The notes below the pieces were generated by a model. The model searched no databases. It was not told where the DNA came from and saw nothing but the letters and a program-made list of their open reading frames with translations. A stretch of DNA of 64,000 nt from Herpetosiphonaceae bacterium (GTDB taxonomy: Bacteria > Chloroflexota > Chloroflexia > Chloroflexales > Herpetosiphonaceae): the NCBI GenBank assembly GCA_026003835.1, contig BPHZ01000002.1:62001-126000 (forward strand), written 5' to 3'. The position numbers were made by a program, and so were the translations under genes. Of this stretch, positions 17,390 through 26,311 are shown in pieces; the stretch's first letter is position 1, and each line of letters begins with the position of its first letter.

Positions 17390-19228
17390 ATGTCTGTTAA
17401 TCCACAGAACGATCCACTGTATGCGCTGCGCCACTCGGCAGCGCATGTTATGGCGCAGGCGGTGCTGGAGATGTTCCCGGAGGGAAAGATCGCCATCGGT
17501 CCGCCTGTCGAAAACGGCTTCTACTACGACTTCGATCTGCCGCGCTCGCTCTCGCCGGATGACTTCGTGGAGATCGAGGAGCGCATGCGGCGCATCATCA
17601 GGGGCAACCACCCCTTCATCCGCCGTGTCGTTTCGCCTGAGGAGGCGCGCGAGCTGTTCAAAGACCAACCATATAAGCTGGAACTGATCGATGGTCTGCT
17701 GAAGGGCGCTGATGAATACGGCGAGGCCCAGGCAGGTACGGCGGGTGCTGAGCAGCAGCCGGGCAGCGTGGTCATCACGACGTACAAACACGATACGTTC
17801 GAGGACCTCTGCCGCGGGCCGCACGTATCCAGCACGGGCGAGATCAATCCCGAAGCTTTCAAGCTGCTGCGCGTCTCCGGCGCCTACTGGCGCGGCGACG
17901 AGAAGCGTCCGATGCTGCAACGTATCTATGGCACGGTTTGGCCGACGAAGGAGGAGCTGGATCGCTACCTCTGGCAGCTTGAAGAGGCCAAACGGCGTGA
18001 TCACCGCAAGCTAGGCCGCGAGCTGGGGCTCTTCACGTTCTCTCAGGAGGTTGGGCCGGGCTTGCCGCTGTGGCTGCCGAAGGGCGCCATACTGCGCGAC
18101 ACGCTGGAGCGCTTCCTGCGCCGGGAGCAGCTAGAGCGCGGCTATCAGCCGGTCATTACGCCGCATATCGGCAAGCTCGATCTGTACAAGACGAGCGGTC
18201 ACTGGTATACGTACCGTGATAGTATGTTCCCGCCGATAGCTGAGGTGGGCGTCGATCTGGAGGCGGACCAGCCCGGCGGCGAAGTCTATGTGCTCAAGCC
18301 GATGAACTGCCCCCACCACATTCAGATCTACAAGCACGAGCCGCGCTCGTACCGTGATCTGCCGCTGCGCCTGGCGGAGTTCGGCATGGTTTATCGCTTC
18401 GAACAGAGCGGCGAGCTGAGCGGCTTCCTGCGTGTGCGGGGCTTCACGGTTGACGACTCGCATATCTTTATTACGCCAGAGCAGCTTGAGGAGGAGTTCA
18501 TCAGGGTCGTCGATCTGGTGCTCTTCGTCTTCAAGGCGCTTGGCCTTCACGACTACTCGGCGCGCGTTGGCCTGCGCGATCCCTCCAGTCCGAAATATAT
18601 TGGCAGCGATGAGGTCTGGGAGAAGGCGCAGCAGGCGATCATCAATGCCGCCGATAAACTCGGCCTGCGCTACCTGGTAGAGGAGGGTGAGGCGGCTTTC
18701 TACGGCCCCAAGCTCGACTTTATCTTCCGCGATGCGCTTGGCCGGGAGTGGCAGCTTGGTACGGTGCAGGTCGATTACAACCTGCCGGAGCGCTTCGATC
18801 TAGAGTATGTTGGCGAGGATGGGCAGCGGCATCGTCCGGTGATGATCCACCGCGCGCCCTTCGGATCGCTGGAGCGGATGGTTGCGACGCTGATCGAGCA
18901 TCACGCCGGCGCGCTACCGTTCTGGCTGGCGCCAGTGCAGGTTATGCTGATCCCCATCGCCGATCGCCACGTCGAGTACGCCGAGGGAGTGGCAAAGCGC
19001 CTGCGGGCTGAAGGGCTGCGCGTCGAGGTTGACGCCAGCAAGGAGCGGATGAACGCCAAGATCCGCGAGGCTCAGCTCCAGAAGATCCCGGCGATGCTGG
19101 TTGTCGGCGACAAAGAGCAGGCTGCCGGCGCCGTAGCGGTACGTATGCGCTCAGGCGAAGACCGCGGCGCAATGCCGGTTGAGGAGTTCATCGCCTGGGC
19201 CAGGGAGCAGGTCGAGTCCTTCCAATGA
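17390..19228 (+). CDS. thrS: Threonyl-tRNA synthetase lacking the N-terminal TGS domain
   Basis: A class II synthetase of 612 residues that charges tRNA-Thr. It opens directly at the editing domain (RHSAAHVMAQAVLEMFP, the HxxxH zinc motif), with no TGS domain of about 60 residues in front. The second editing motif, DLCRGPHVSSTGEI, carries an insert of about 20 residues before it. The catalytic core follows, with motif 2 near MVYRFEQSGELSGFLRVRGF, LKPMNCPHHIQIYK and REWQLGTVQVDYNLP. The anticodon-binding domain (VQVMLIPIADRHVEYAEGVA onward) ends the protein. AAGGAGG precedes the ATG. The T-box upstream explains its regulation. Confidence 0.95.
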   Translation: MSVNPQNDPLYALRHSAAHVMAQAVLEMFPEGKIAIGPPVENGFYYDFDLPRSLSPDDFVEIEERMRRIIRGNHPFIRRVVSPEEARELFKDQPYKLELIDGLLKGADEYGEAQAGTAGAEQQPGSVVITTYKHDTFEDLCRGPHVSSTGEINPEAFKLLRVSGAYWRGDEKRPMLQRIYGTVWPTKEELDRYLWQLEEAKRRDHRKLGRELGLFTFSQEVGPGLPLWLPKGAILRDTLERFLRREQLERGYQPVITPHIGKLDLYKTSGHWYTYRDSMFPPIAEVGVDLEADQPGGEVYVLKPMNCPHHIQIYKHEPRSYRDLPLRLAEFGMVYRFEQSGELSGFLRVRGFTVDDSHIFITPEQLEEEFIRVVDLVLFVFKALGLHDYSARVGLRDPSSPKYIGSDEVWEKAQQAIINAADKLGLRYLVEEGEAAFYGPKLDFIFRDALGREWQLGTVQVDYNLPERFDLEYVGEDGQRHRPVMIHRAPFGSLERMVATLIEHHAGALPFWLAPVQVMLIPIADRHVEYAEGVAKRLRAEGLRVEVDASKERMNAKIREAQLQKIPAMLVVGDKEQAAGAVAVRMRSGEDRGAMPVEEFIAWAREQVESFQ

Positions 19229-19340
19229 CGTCTCCGGCCTTCAGCCGGGCTAAGCAGGCGAGCGGGCGTACCTCTGGCATGCGTTCTGCTGGATCGAATG
19301 GCATAGAGTGATCTCAGCGATAATGAGAGGAGGTACGCCT

Positions 19341-19637
19341 ATGCTGTGGTACTGTGCGTTTACCTGGTATCCGGGCACATCGCGTGCGGAAGTGGCGCAG
19401 CGAGTCATTCAGCAGCACGATGTGGGAGGGAATCATCCCGAGCGTATCCGCGGGTGGTATAACCTGGCCGGCGGCGGGGCTGGCTTTCTTATCATCGAGG
19501 CCGACCACCCCGACGATCTGACGGCTTTCCTGCAGCCGTACATGGACCTGATGAGCTGGGATGTGCGTGCTATCTCCGAGCTGCGCTATGACGAGGAGAT
19601 CGAGCGCCTGCGGCAAGTCACCAGGGAGTCAACCTAG
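19341..19637 (+). CDS. DUF3303 family protein
   Basis: A 98-residue soluble protein starting MLWYCAFTWYPGTSRAEVAQ, with GWYNLAGGGAGFLIIEADHP in the middle. This matches DUF3303, a small alpha/beta barrel-like fold of unknown function, probably dimeric. AGGAGG sits 9 bases before the ATG. It is separated from thrS by 112 bp and followed by a symmetrical hairpin. Confidence 0.75.
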   Translation: MLWYCAFTWYPGTSRAEVAQRVIQQHDVGGNHPERIRGWYNLAGGGAGFLIIEADHPDDLTAFLQPYMDLMSWDVRAISELRYDEEIERLRQVTREST

Positions 19638-19697
19638 CGTACCACCAGGCTGGCGATTCGGGGTTTCCTCCGACACCAAGGTAACTTGATTCTGCAC

Positions 19698-19736
19698 GAA
19701 GGAGGAGTGGGCAGACCAACGTTGCACTCCTCCTTC
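19698..19736. terminator. Bidirectional hairpin between convergent genes
   Basis: A perfect 12-bp inverted repeat, GAAGGAGGAGTG against CACTCCTCCTTC, with a 15-base loop. The T tract is weak on either side (ACTTT on the plus strand). Its place between convergent DUF3303 and YkgJ-family genes suggests a shared terminator. Confidence 0.55.
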
Positions 19737-19873
19737 ACTTTAGCTCCTGGGGCGCATCCGCTCGGATAGGTCGGGACGCCATATGGCGACATGATCTGAC
19801 CGGCGGTCCCGGCATGCGGGTCGCAATGGATGCGCTATCGGCAGCGTAGGCTTGATCGCGAGTGCGCCAGGAG

Positions 19874-20134
19874 TCAGCTTTTCGGAGCTGTCGCCTGCTC
19901 AAGCTTCATCAGCAGCACAAAAGCTTCCTCGGCATTTTGCCCGCACATATCCGGCGATGGCTGGAGGTTGTTGCAGACAGTGGGGCGCTCCGGCCTGCCG
20001 AAGATCATGCAGCGGTTATCGTCGGCGAGCTGAACACAGCGCACGCCGGCGGGCTTCCCATCAGGCATCCCCGGTATCGACGACGAGATCGACGGCGCGA
20101 TACAGCAGGCGCCACAGCCTACGCGGCATTTCAT
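19874..20134 (-). CDS. YkgJ-family cysteine-cluster protein
   Basis: An 86-residue protein with the metal-binding cysteine set of the YkgJ/UPF0153 family: CRVGCGACC at residues 3-11, then GVRCVQL, DNRCMIF, PTVCNNL and DMCG. Such clusters bind zinc or an Fe-S centre; the biochemical role is unknown. The ATG at 20134 is chosen because the cysteine block starts immediately after it. The upstream open frame is not protein-like. It lies between a terminator hairpin and the FAD/Fe-S gene. Confidence 0.78.
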   Translation of the reverse strand: MKCRVGCGACCIAPSISSSIPGMPDGKPAGVRCVQLADDNRCMIFGRPERPTVCNNLQPSPDMCGQNAEEAFVLLMKLEQATAPKS

Positions 20135-20264
20135 CCTTTTTCCCTCTTTTTCATCGTTATAATGCCTGGCGTGTCTTCTAATGCCAGACATCATAGCGTA
20201 TGCATCCAGCCAGTTAGCCCTCCCGCTCTGTTGGCCCGGCAAGGTTGGGACGGCTCTATCAACC

Positions 20265-22235
20265 TTACCTGGTTCTGTCCTCCTGTCCAACGGCGCGAGA
20301 GAGCAGTGAGCCGGCTCCGGCGATCGCCGTCTGCAGGAGAGACATCAGAGCCGTGATCGGTTTCTGTGTCGTGGTCTGTGGCTGAAATGTATCGCGAGAT
20401 AGGCCACGGCCGGCAGTGTGCAGTGCTATTCTGATGGCCTGTGCCAAATGCAGCGCTCGCCGGCCGGCATTTTGGGCGATCTGCTCACGGCAGCTAAAGC
20501 CGTCGGCGATGATCAGCGTATCGTCACGGGACTCGCGTACCGTTGGGAGCAAGACACGTTCCCCGCAGGCGACCGATAGTTCGTAGTGATCCTGCTCAAA
20601 GCCGAATGCGCCCGCCATACCGCAGCAGCCAGCGTCGAGCATCTGGAAATCGAGGCCAAGCTTCCGTAGGATGGCCTCTTCGCCGTCCATCTTCATAATC
20701 GCCTTATGATGGCAATGACCGTGGACCAGCGCCCGGCACTTGAGCTGCGGCGGCTTATAGTCTATTGCCTGGAGAAACGCGCCAAAGGTGAAGGTTTGTG
20801 CGGCCAGTCTTTGTGCATCCTTGTCGTTGGGGAAGAGATTGATCAGCTCATCGCGCAAGACAGCAACACAGCTTGGCTCCAGCCCGACGATCGGCGTGCC
20901 GGCGCGGATCTCAGCTCTCAACACATCGAGGATATGGTGCAGGCGGCGTCTGGCGAGGTTGAGCATACCGTAGTCGTAGAGCGGGCGGCCGCAGCAGAGC
21001 CATTGATTGGGGATCGTGACTGTGCAGCCCGCGTCCTCAAGCACCTCGACAGCGGCAATCGCAGCCTCCGGGTGGAAGTGGTTATTGAAGGTATCGGGCC
21101 AGAGGATGACGCGCCTGCCATCCGAGTTGCGTGGTTTGCGCCGGCGGAACCACGCGATGAAGGTCTGCGGGGCAAAGGGGGGGATCGTACGCTGCGGCGC
21201 GATACCGGCCAGCTTTTTGACTCCATGGCGCAGCAGGGGCATCTGAGTAACGAAGTTCGCCAGGTGGGGGAAGTGTGAGGCCAGCCTGGCCCAGTAGAAG
21301 ACGAGCCCAAAGACATAGGCGGAGCGGGGACGCGGGCGGCCGGCATAGTAGTGCGAGAGGAACTCCGCCTTGTACGTTGCCACATCGACGTGCATCGGGC
21401 AATCGCTCTTGCATCCTTTGCAGGCCAGGCACAAATCGAGCGCCTCTTTGACATGCTCATTGCGCCAACCGCCCTTGATAATATCGCCCTGCAACATCTC
21501 AAAGAGCAGGTGAGCGCGGCCACGGGGAGAGTGCAGCTCTTCATGCGTGACCATGTAGCTCGGACACATAGTGCCGCCCTCCTCGCGGCGGCATAGGCCG
21601 ACACCGACACAGCGCAATGTCGCCCTGGCAAAGCTGCCATGATCGGTGCCGGGATATTGGAAGCGCGTTTCAAGATCAGGCGGGTTGTAGTTCGTGCCGA
21701 GGCGCAGGTGCTCATCAATGGGGTAGGGATCGACCAGCTTGCCGGGATTCATCTTGCCGTGCGGATCCCAGATCGCTTTGAACTCGCGGAAGGCCTCGAT
21801 CAGCTCCTCGCCGAACATTTTCGGCAGCAGCTCTCCGCGCGCCTGGCCGTCGCCGTGCTCGCCGGAGAGCGAGCCGCCGTAGCGGATGACCAGGTCGGCG
21901 GCTTCGTAGGCGAAGGAGCGGTAGGCCTCGATGCCCTGGCGTGTCTCAAGGTCGAAATCGATACGGGCATGGATGCAGCCCTGACCAAAGTGGCCGTAGA
22001 GCGATGCGCTATAGCCATACTTATCGAGCAGGCGGCGCAGATCGCGCAGATACGGCCCCACCATTGCCGGCGGCACCGCCGAGTCCTCCCAACCGGGCCA
22101 GGCATCGCGCTCTGCCGGCACACGCGCGGTGGCGCCCAGGCCGGACTCGCGAACGGTCCAGAGCTGTCGCTGCTGCTCGCGATCGGTGATCAGCACCATC
22201 TCCGGCGGCTCCGGCTGCTGCTTCAGCGCCGCCAT
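20265..22235 (-). CDS. FAD-linked oxidase C-terminal part plus Fe-S/CCG domains (3' part of a frameshifted gene)
   Basis: This frame encodes about 656 residues: the end of the FAD-oxidase substrate domain (YGHFGQGCIHARIDFDLETR, LSGEHGDGQARGELLPKMFG), then a ferredoxin-like region (GLCRREEGGTMCPSY, CLACKGCKSDCP) and two CCG domains (WLCCGRPLYDYG, GCCGMAGAFGFE). The adjoining upstream frame carries the matching FAD-binding half. Restoring one G at 22277-22279 merges them into a protein of about 1,030 residues like E. coli YdiJ, a D-2-hydroxyacid (2-hydroxyglutarate) dehydrogenase. As written, the M at 22235 is not a natural start. It is either a pseudogene or carries a one-base sequence error. 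Confidence 0.82.
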   Translation of the reverse strand: MAALKQQPEPPEMVLITDREQQRQLWTVRESGLGATARVPAERDAWPGWEDSAVPPAMVGPYLRDLRRLLDKYGYSASLYGHFGQGCIHARIDFDLETRQGIEAYRSFAYEAADLVIRYGGSLSGEHGDGQARGELLPKMFGEELIEAFREFKAIWDPHGKMNPGKLVDPYPIDEHLRLGTNYNPPDLETRFQYPGTDHGSFARATLRCVGVGLCRREEGGTMCPSYMVTHEELHSPRGRAHLLFEMLQGDIIKGGWRNEHVKEALDLCLACKGCKSDCPMHVDVATYKAEFLSHYYAGRPRPRSAYVFGLVFYWARLASHFPHLANFVTQMPLLRHGVKKLAGIAPQRTIPPFAPQTFIAWFRRRKPRNSDGRRVILWPDTFNNHFHPEAAIAAVEVLEDAGCTVTIPNQWLCCGRPLYDYGMLNLARRRLHHILDVLRAEIRAGTPIVGLEPSCVAVLRDELINLFPNDKDAQRLAAQTFTFGAFLQAIDYKPPQLKCRALVHGHCHHKAIMKMDGEEAILRKLGLDFQMLDAGCCGMAGAFGFEQDHYELSVACGERVLLPTVRESRDDTLIIADGFSCREQIAQNAGRRALHLAQAIRIALHTAGRGLSRDTFQPQTTTQKPITALMSLLQTAIAGAGSLLSRAVGQEDRTR

Positions 22236-23350
22236 CGCCGCACGGGCGCGCTGTTCCGCCTCCTGGATCGTTTCGTCCCGCCGAACTCGGCCAGCAGCCA
22301 GCCCTCGCCCTGTGGCAGAACGGCGAGATAGGCCTCGTGGAGGCCCTTTTTGCGCATAGCACGCACGAGAAACTCATCCATGCCCTCCAACCCGATTGGG
22401 CCGTGCTCGACGACATCCATTACATGATCGCCAGCGGTATAGACATCGGGATAGCCGAGCACCAGCAGTGCGCGGGCCGGTGGGCTGGGAACCAGGCGCA
22501 GAGTCGCTTCCAGCACCGTGACGCAGGTGCCCTCGCTGCCGACGAGCGCGCGGGCGATATTGAAGCCCTTCTCAGGCAGCAGGTGGATCAGGTTATAGCC
22601 TGAGACGCAACGTGGAATATCGGGAAAGCGCTGGCGGATGAGATCGGCGTAGCGGTCGCGCAGGTCGCGCAGGCGGCGATAGATCTCAGCGCGCCGCCCG
22701 CCCTCGGCGATGATACGCTGTAGCTCCTCCTCGCCGGTTGCGCCTACCCGCAAGCGCAACCCATCGTAGGTCAGAATCTCCAGCTCCTCGACGTTATCAT
22801 CGGTCTTGCCGGCCATAACCGAGTGGACGCCACAGGAGTTATTGCCGATCATACCGCCGATCGAACAGCGGTTGTGTGTCGATGGATCGGGCGCGAAGGT
22901 CAGGTGATAGCGCTCGGCGGCATCGCGCAGGCTATCGAGGATAACGCCGGGCTGTACGCGCGCGCGCCTGTTATCCGGGTCGATGGAAAGAATGGTATTG
23001 AGGTACTTGGTGAAGTCGATGACAACTGCGGTGTTGCAGCACTGGCCTGCCAGGCTGGTGCCGCCGCCGCGCGGTAGCACTGGCGCGGCATAGCGGCGGG
23101 CGGCGGCAATGGTTGCGATGACATCGTCGATATCGCGTGGAATGACCACACCGATGGGCGCCTGGCGGTAATTTGAGGCATCGGTAGCGTAGAGCGCTCT
23201 ACTGCCGTCGTCGAAACGGACTTCGCCGCGAACACTTGCCCGCAGCTCGGCCTCCAATGCCTTCGCGTCTCCAGCCGAAAGGGGAGCCGCTTGGGGTTGT
23301 CGATCCTGTATTTCTTTGATGTTCTTGCGATTTATGACGTCCTGTCCCAT
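22223..23350 (-). CDS. FAD-binding oxidase N-terminal part (5' part of the same frameshifted gene)
   Basis: About 375 residues with the PCMH-type FAD site: PIGVVIPRDIDDVIATIAAA, PRGGGTSLAGQCCNTAVVID and GGMIGNNSCGVHSVMAGKTD. These bind FAD for oxidation of a 2-hydroxyacid such as D-lactate or D-2-hydroxyglutarate. After GWLLAEFGG the frame runs into an Arg-rich tail and stops. In the +1 frame the expected DETIQEAEQRARAAMAALKQ continues directly into the downstream part. The ATG at 23350 has AAAGGAG 4 bases upstream. It probably acts as one polypeptide with the 20265-22235 part in the intact gene, passing electrons through the Fe-S domains to quinone. Confidence 0.82.
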   Translation of the reverse strand: MGQDVINRKNIKEIQDRQPQAAPLSAGDAKALEAELRASVRGEVRFDDGSRALYATDASNYRQAPIGVVIPRDIDDVIATIAAARRYAAPVLPRGGGTSLAGQCCNTAVVIDFTKYLNTILSIDPDNRRARVQPGVILDSLRDAAERYHLTFAPDPSTHNRCSIGGMIGNNSCGVHSVMAGKTDDNVEELEILTYDGLRLRVGATGEEELQRIIAEGGRRAEIYRRLRDLRDRYADLIRQRFPDIPRCVSGYNLIHLLPEKGFNIARALVGSEGTCVTVLEATLRLVPSPPARALLVLGYPDVYTAGDHVMDVVEHGPIGLEGMDEFLVRAMRKKGLHEAYLAVLPQGEGWLLAEFGGTKRSRRRNSAPVRRWRR

Positions 23351-23602
23351 CACACTCCTTTCACGGCCAGTCCCTGAATCTCACACAGCACAGCGGATCA
23401 TACGGTGCCCAGAGTGGGTGTCTCCACCGTCCGGATGACGGGCGCCAGGCACCAGGGCGCCGGCAAGCGTCGCGAGGCGAAGCGGTGCCAGGTTAAAGCG
23501 ACACAGCTCTCTTATAGTATTTGCCCATTCACCGGGGCAAGCGGCCCAGACCAGTGGATCCATAGGCAGCAGGCTATGTGCCACGAGGTCGAGGGGCAGG
23601 GG

Positions 23603-24709
23603 TCACTTAATCAGCATAGACCTGTAGATATCGGCGTAGGCTGCTGCAAGGCTGCGCTGGGTGTAGTGCTCCAGCACTCGTCGCCGCCCGCGCTGCCTCA
23701 GCTCCTGCCAGAGGTGCTCGTCGCCGGCGAGGCAGCGGATGCGGTCCGCGAGGGCCGGGGCATCGCCCTCTGGGAAGATCAGCCCCGCATCGCCAATGAC
23801 GTGAGGGATTTCACCGGAATCCGAACCGATCACCGGGACGCCGCAGGCCATGGCTTCGACCAGCACCCGCCCAAATTGCTCCTTCCAGCGTGGCGTTGTA
23901 CGCGAGGGCAGCGCCAGCGCATGGAGCCGGCGTAGCTGCGCCGGCACTTCCGCCGACGGCACCCAGGGAACCAGCTCGACGCGGCCGGTGAGGGGCGGCG
24001 CCGAGCTTCGGGCGCGCACTTCTGGTTCAAGATCGCCCTGCCCTACAAGCAGAAGATGGATATCGGAGGGGAGCATAGCCAGAGCATCGAGGAGGTCAAG
24101 CACACCTTTGCGCTGCAGGAGCCGCCCGAAGAAGCCGACGACAAATGGTCGCCACGGCGGTGTCTGCTCCGCCGGCGAAAAGAATTCGGGATCGACCCCA
24201 AACTGCGGCAGGACAGTTATTGGCCCTGTGTAGCCGTGCCTGCGGATAATAGCCTGCGCCTCGCGGTTGCCGGCGATGGCGTGGGCGCTGTGGCGGAAGC
24301 TGTAACGCTCGAACCAGCTGAACGGTGGCGGGTAGCGCCGGTCGATGTTCGCCCAGTTGTAGAAGCAGCAGCGGGCGCCTGCTCGAACGCCGGCCCTGAT
24401 CGCCTGGACCGTTGCCAGGTTGAAGGACTCCTCATCGGCGTGCAGCACATCCGGCCGCTCCTCGGCGACGACGCGCTCCAATCCGGCGAAGGTAAAAAGG
24501 TGGTGGTGGCCGTTGAGCCGTAGCGGGAGGACATGCAGCTTGTAACCGCCGACATGGCGCTGCTCAAGGGGGAGCATGCCAACGCCCGGCTCGCGCCAGC
24601 CCGGCGGCACAACCGCCACCAGTTCGATATTGTCGATGCGCGCCAGCTCCTCCAGCTTGCTCTGATATGCGCCGACGACCAGCGCCTTGGAGATGTACAG
24701 AACCTTCAT
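23603..24709 (-). CDS. GT4-family glycosyltransferase
   Basis: A 368-residue GT-B fold glycosyltransferase that transfers sugar from an NDP-sugar donor. The acceptor-side N-terminus is MKVLYISKALVVGAYQSKLE. The donor side has VVGFFGRLLQRKGVLDLLDA and the EX7E-type motif FGRVLVEAMACGVPVIGSDS, typical of GT4. AGGAG lies 5 bases before the ATG. It is paired with a second GT4 gene upstream on the same strand, suggesting joint assembly of a surface glycan or glycolipid. Donor and acceptor are unknown. Confidence 0.87.
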   Translation of the reverse strand: MKVLYISKALVVGAYQSKLEELARIDNIELVAVVPPGWREPGVGMLPLEQRHVGGYKLHVLPLRLNGHHHLFTFAGLERVVAEERPDVLHADEESFNLATVQAIRAGVRAGARCCFYNWANIDRRYPPPFSWFERYSFRHSAHAIAGNREAQAIIRRHGYTGPITVLPQFGVDPEFFSPAEQTPPWRPFVVGFFGRLLQRKGVLDLLDALAMLPSDIHLLLVGQGDLEPEVRARSSAPPLTGRVELVPWVPSAEVPAQLRRLHALALPSRTTPRWKEQFGRVLVEAMACGVPVIGSDSGEIPHVIGDAGLIFPEGDAPALADRIRCLAGDEHLWQELRQRGRRRVLEHYTQRSLAAAYADIYRSMLIK

Positions 24710-24818
24710 TCAGCTCCTGGTAAAAATCGCGCGACCTTCACGGACATAGTGCTACGTGCTGCACTTTATAAGGATAGCTCTGGCGTTATCTGCATCCTCC
24801 AGCCCACGGGCTCCAGGC

Positions 24819-25994
24819 TCAGGCTCCATAGTTGACGGTGCTCAAGCTGGCCTCGAAAGCTCGCTCGTAGACCGCCAGGGTATTGGCGGCTACCTGAGGC
24901 CAGGTGAAGCGTGCGGCCCGGCGCAGTCCACGCCCGCGATACTCCTCGCGCTGCTCCTCGTCCTCCAGAAAGCGCAGCATACCCTGCGCCCATCCCTCGA
25001 CATCGTGGGGATCGACCAGGATTGCAGCGCTGCCCACCGCCTCAGGGAGGCTCGTCGCGTTCGAGCAGACAACAGGGGCGCCGCAGGCCATGGCCTCAAG
25101 GGGCGGCAGCCCGAACCCTTCATAGCGTGAAGGGTAGACAAAGGCAGCACAGCCGCTGTACAGCGCCCGGTTGTGCTCCTCGCTGACGTAGCCAAGAAAG
25201 GCGACGTCGGCGGCGATGCCTTCGTCTAGAATGATCGGCTCCAGGGAAGGAAAGAGTGCGCTGGGTTTTTTAATCGGCCGCCCGGCGATAGCCAGCTGCA
25301 CCGGGCGGTTGAAGCGGCGCCGCACTCGTCCAAAGGCGCGCAGCAGCGTTCCCAGGTTTTTACGCGCGTCGAGCCCGCCGACATAGTATATGTAGGGCTC
25401 GCGCAGCCGATGTTCCCGCAGTACCGCCTCGATCTCCCGGCGGTCTTCCACGGGCCTGTAGATCGGCGCCGGCGCCAGGTAGACGGTGTGAACACGTTGA
25501 GCGGGGAGGTGCAGATGCCGCACAACATCATCGCGGGTGTGATCCGAGTCGGCGATGCAGGCGATCACCCGTCGCGCAGCGCTGGTGACAAGTGCTGTAT
25601 ATCCGCGGATGAACGGCGATCCGCGATACTCCGGCAGCAGCAGCGGGATCAGATCGTGAATCGTACAGACGACGGGCACAGTCCGGCGCAGCGGCGGGGC
25701 CAGGTAGGGTACGTGCAGCAGATCGACCCCCAGACGCCTGGCCGCGCGGGGCAGTTCGACCTGCTCATACCAGAGCTTTGCCAGCTGCCTGCTTTTCCGA
25801 TCGAATGGTGTAGGGATAACATCGATCTCGACGCCGGGCAGCGCAGGGCGCTCAGCCCGCGGATAGGCCGGGATGAATAACAGGTAGCTGTGTTGGGGAC
25901 CGGCTGCCGGTAGATGGCGGACAAGTTGGTGTAGATACTGGCCGCTGCCTACGCCAGGCTGGGTCCAGAACATACCGCTTATGCCGATTTTCAC
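24819..25994 (-). CDS. GT4-family glycosyltransferase
   Basis: A 391-residue GT4 enzyme: SGMFWTQPGVGSGQYLHQLV at the N-terminus, YVGGLDARKNLGTLLRAFGR at the domain boundary and the donor motif YEGFGLPPLEAMACGAPVVC (EX7E). It resembles mannosyl/rhamnosyl transferases of polysaccharide loci (WbaZ/MtfB-like), but specificity is not readable. The start is GTG at 25994 after GAGGTGG. The downstream GT4 gene is 109 bp away and probably in the same operon. Confidence 0.87.
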   Translation of the reverse strand: MKIGISGMFWTQPGVGSGQYLHQLVRHLPAAGPQHSYLLFIPAYPRAERPALPGVEIDVIPTPFDRKSRQLAKLWYEQVELPRAARRLGVDLLHVPYLAPPLRRTVPVVCTIHDLIPLLLPEYRGSPFIRGYTALVTSAARRVIACIADSDHTRDDVVRHLHLPAQRVHTVYLAPAPIYRPVEDRREIEAVLREHRLREPYIYYVGGLDARKNLGTLLRAFGRVRRRFNRPVQLAIAGRPIKKPSALFPSLEPIILDEGIAADVAFLGYVSEEHNRALYSGCAAFVYPSRYEGFGLPPLEAMACGAPVVCSNATSLPEAVGSAAILVDPHDVEGWAQGMLRFLEDEEQREEYRGRGLRRAARFTWPQVAANTLAVYERAFEASLSTVNYGA

Positions 25995-26055
25995 AAGGCC
26001 ACCTCAACGCTGCAATGAGCACGCTATAGCATACCACATTCTGGCTGCCTCCAGG

Positions 26056-26179
26056 GCGATGTCAACGTCGCAGTATGCCCCTTCCCCAACAGGAAGAATG
26101 GGGTTGGGAGACACCCCCAAGCCCCCGTTGTTCGCGTCGCTGCGCGATCAGCGTGTGGACGGTGCGATGGCCCTGGGCT
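26056..26179 (+). repeat. Interspersed repeat, copy 2 (about 124 bp)
   Basis: Second copy of the 16192-16321 repeat in the same orientation. It shares CCAACAGGAA, the hairpin GGGGTTGGGAGACACCCCCA and the block from TTCGCGTCGCTGCGCGATCA to CTGGGCT. It lies in the 317-bp gap between the divergent GT4 and parA genes. Seven bases after it a TTGACT promoter box begins. The rest of this gap holds nothing else recognisable. Confidence 0.75.
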
Positions 26180-26185
26180 GCCTCC

Positions 26186-26214
26186 TTGACTCACAGCAGG
26201 GTGTGGCATACGAT
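26186..26214 (+). promoter_or_regulatory. Sigma-70-type promoter of the parA gene
   Basis: TTGACT (26186-26191), a 17-base spacer, then TACGAT (26209-26214): five and four matches to consensus. The leader to the parA start is about 90 bases. As at 16337, the promoter directly follows a copy of the interspersed repeat. Confidence 0.55.
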
Positions 26215-26311
26215 ATAGGCGGTGGATATGCAATATAGGGGGCACCCGAATGCACCCACCCTTCTCACATTCTAGCCAAGCATCATTCCCGCGAAGGGTA
26301 GGAGCACCTCA

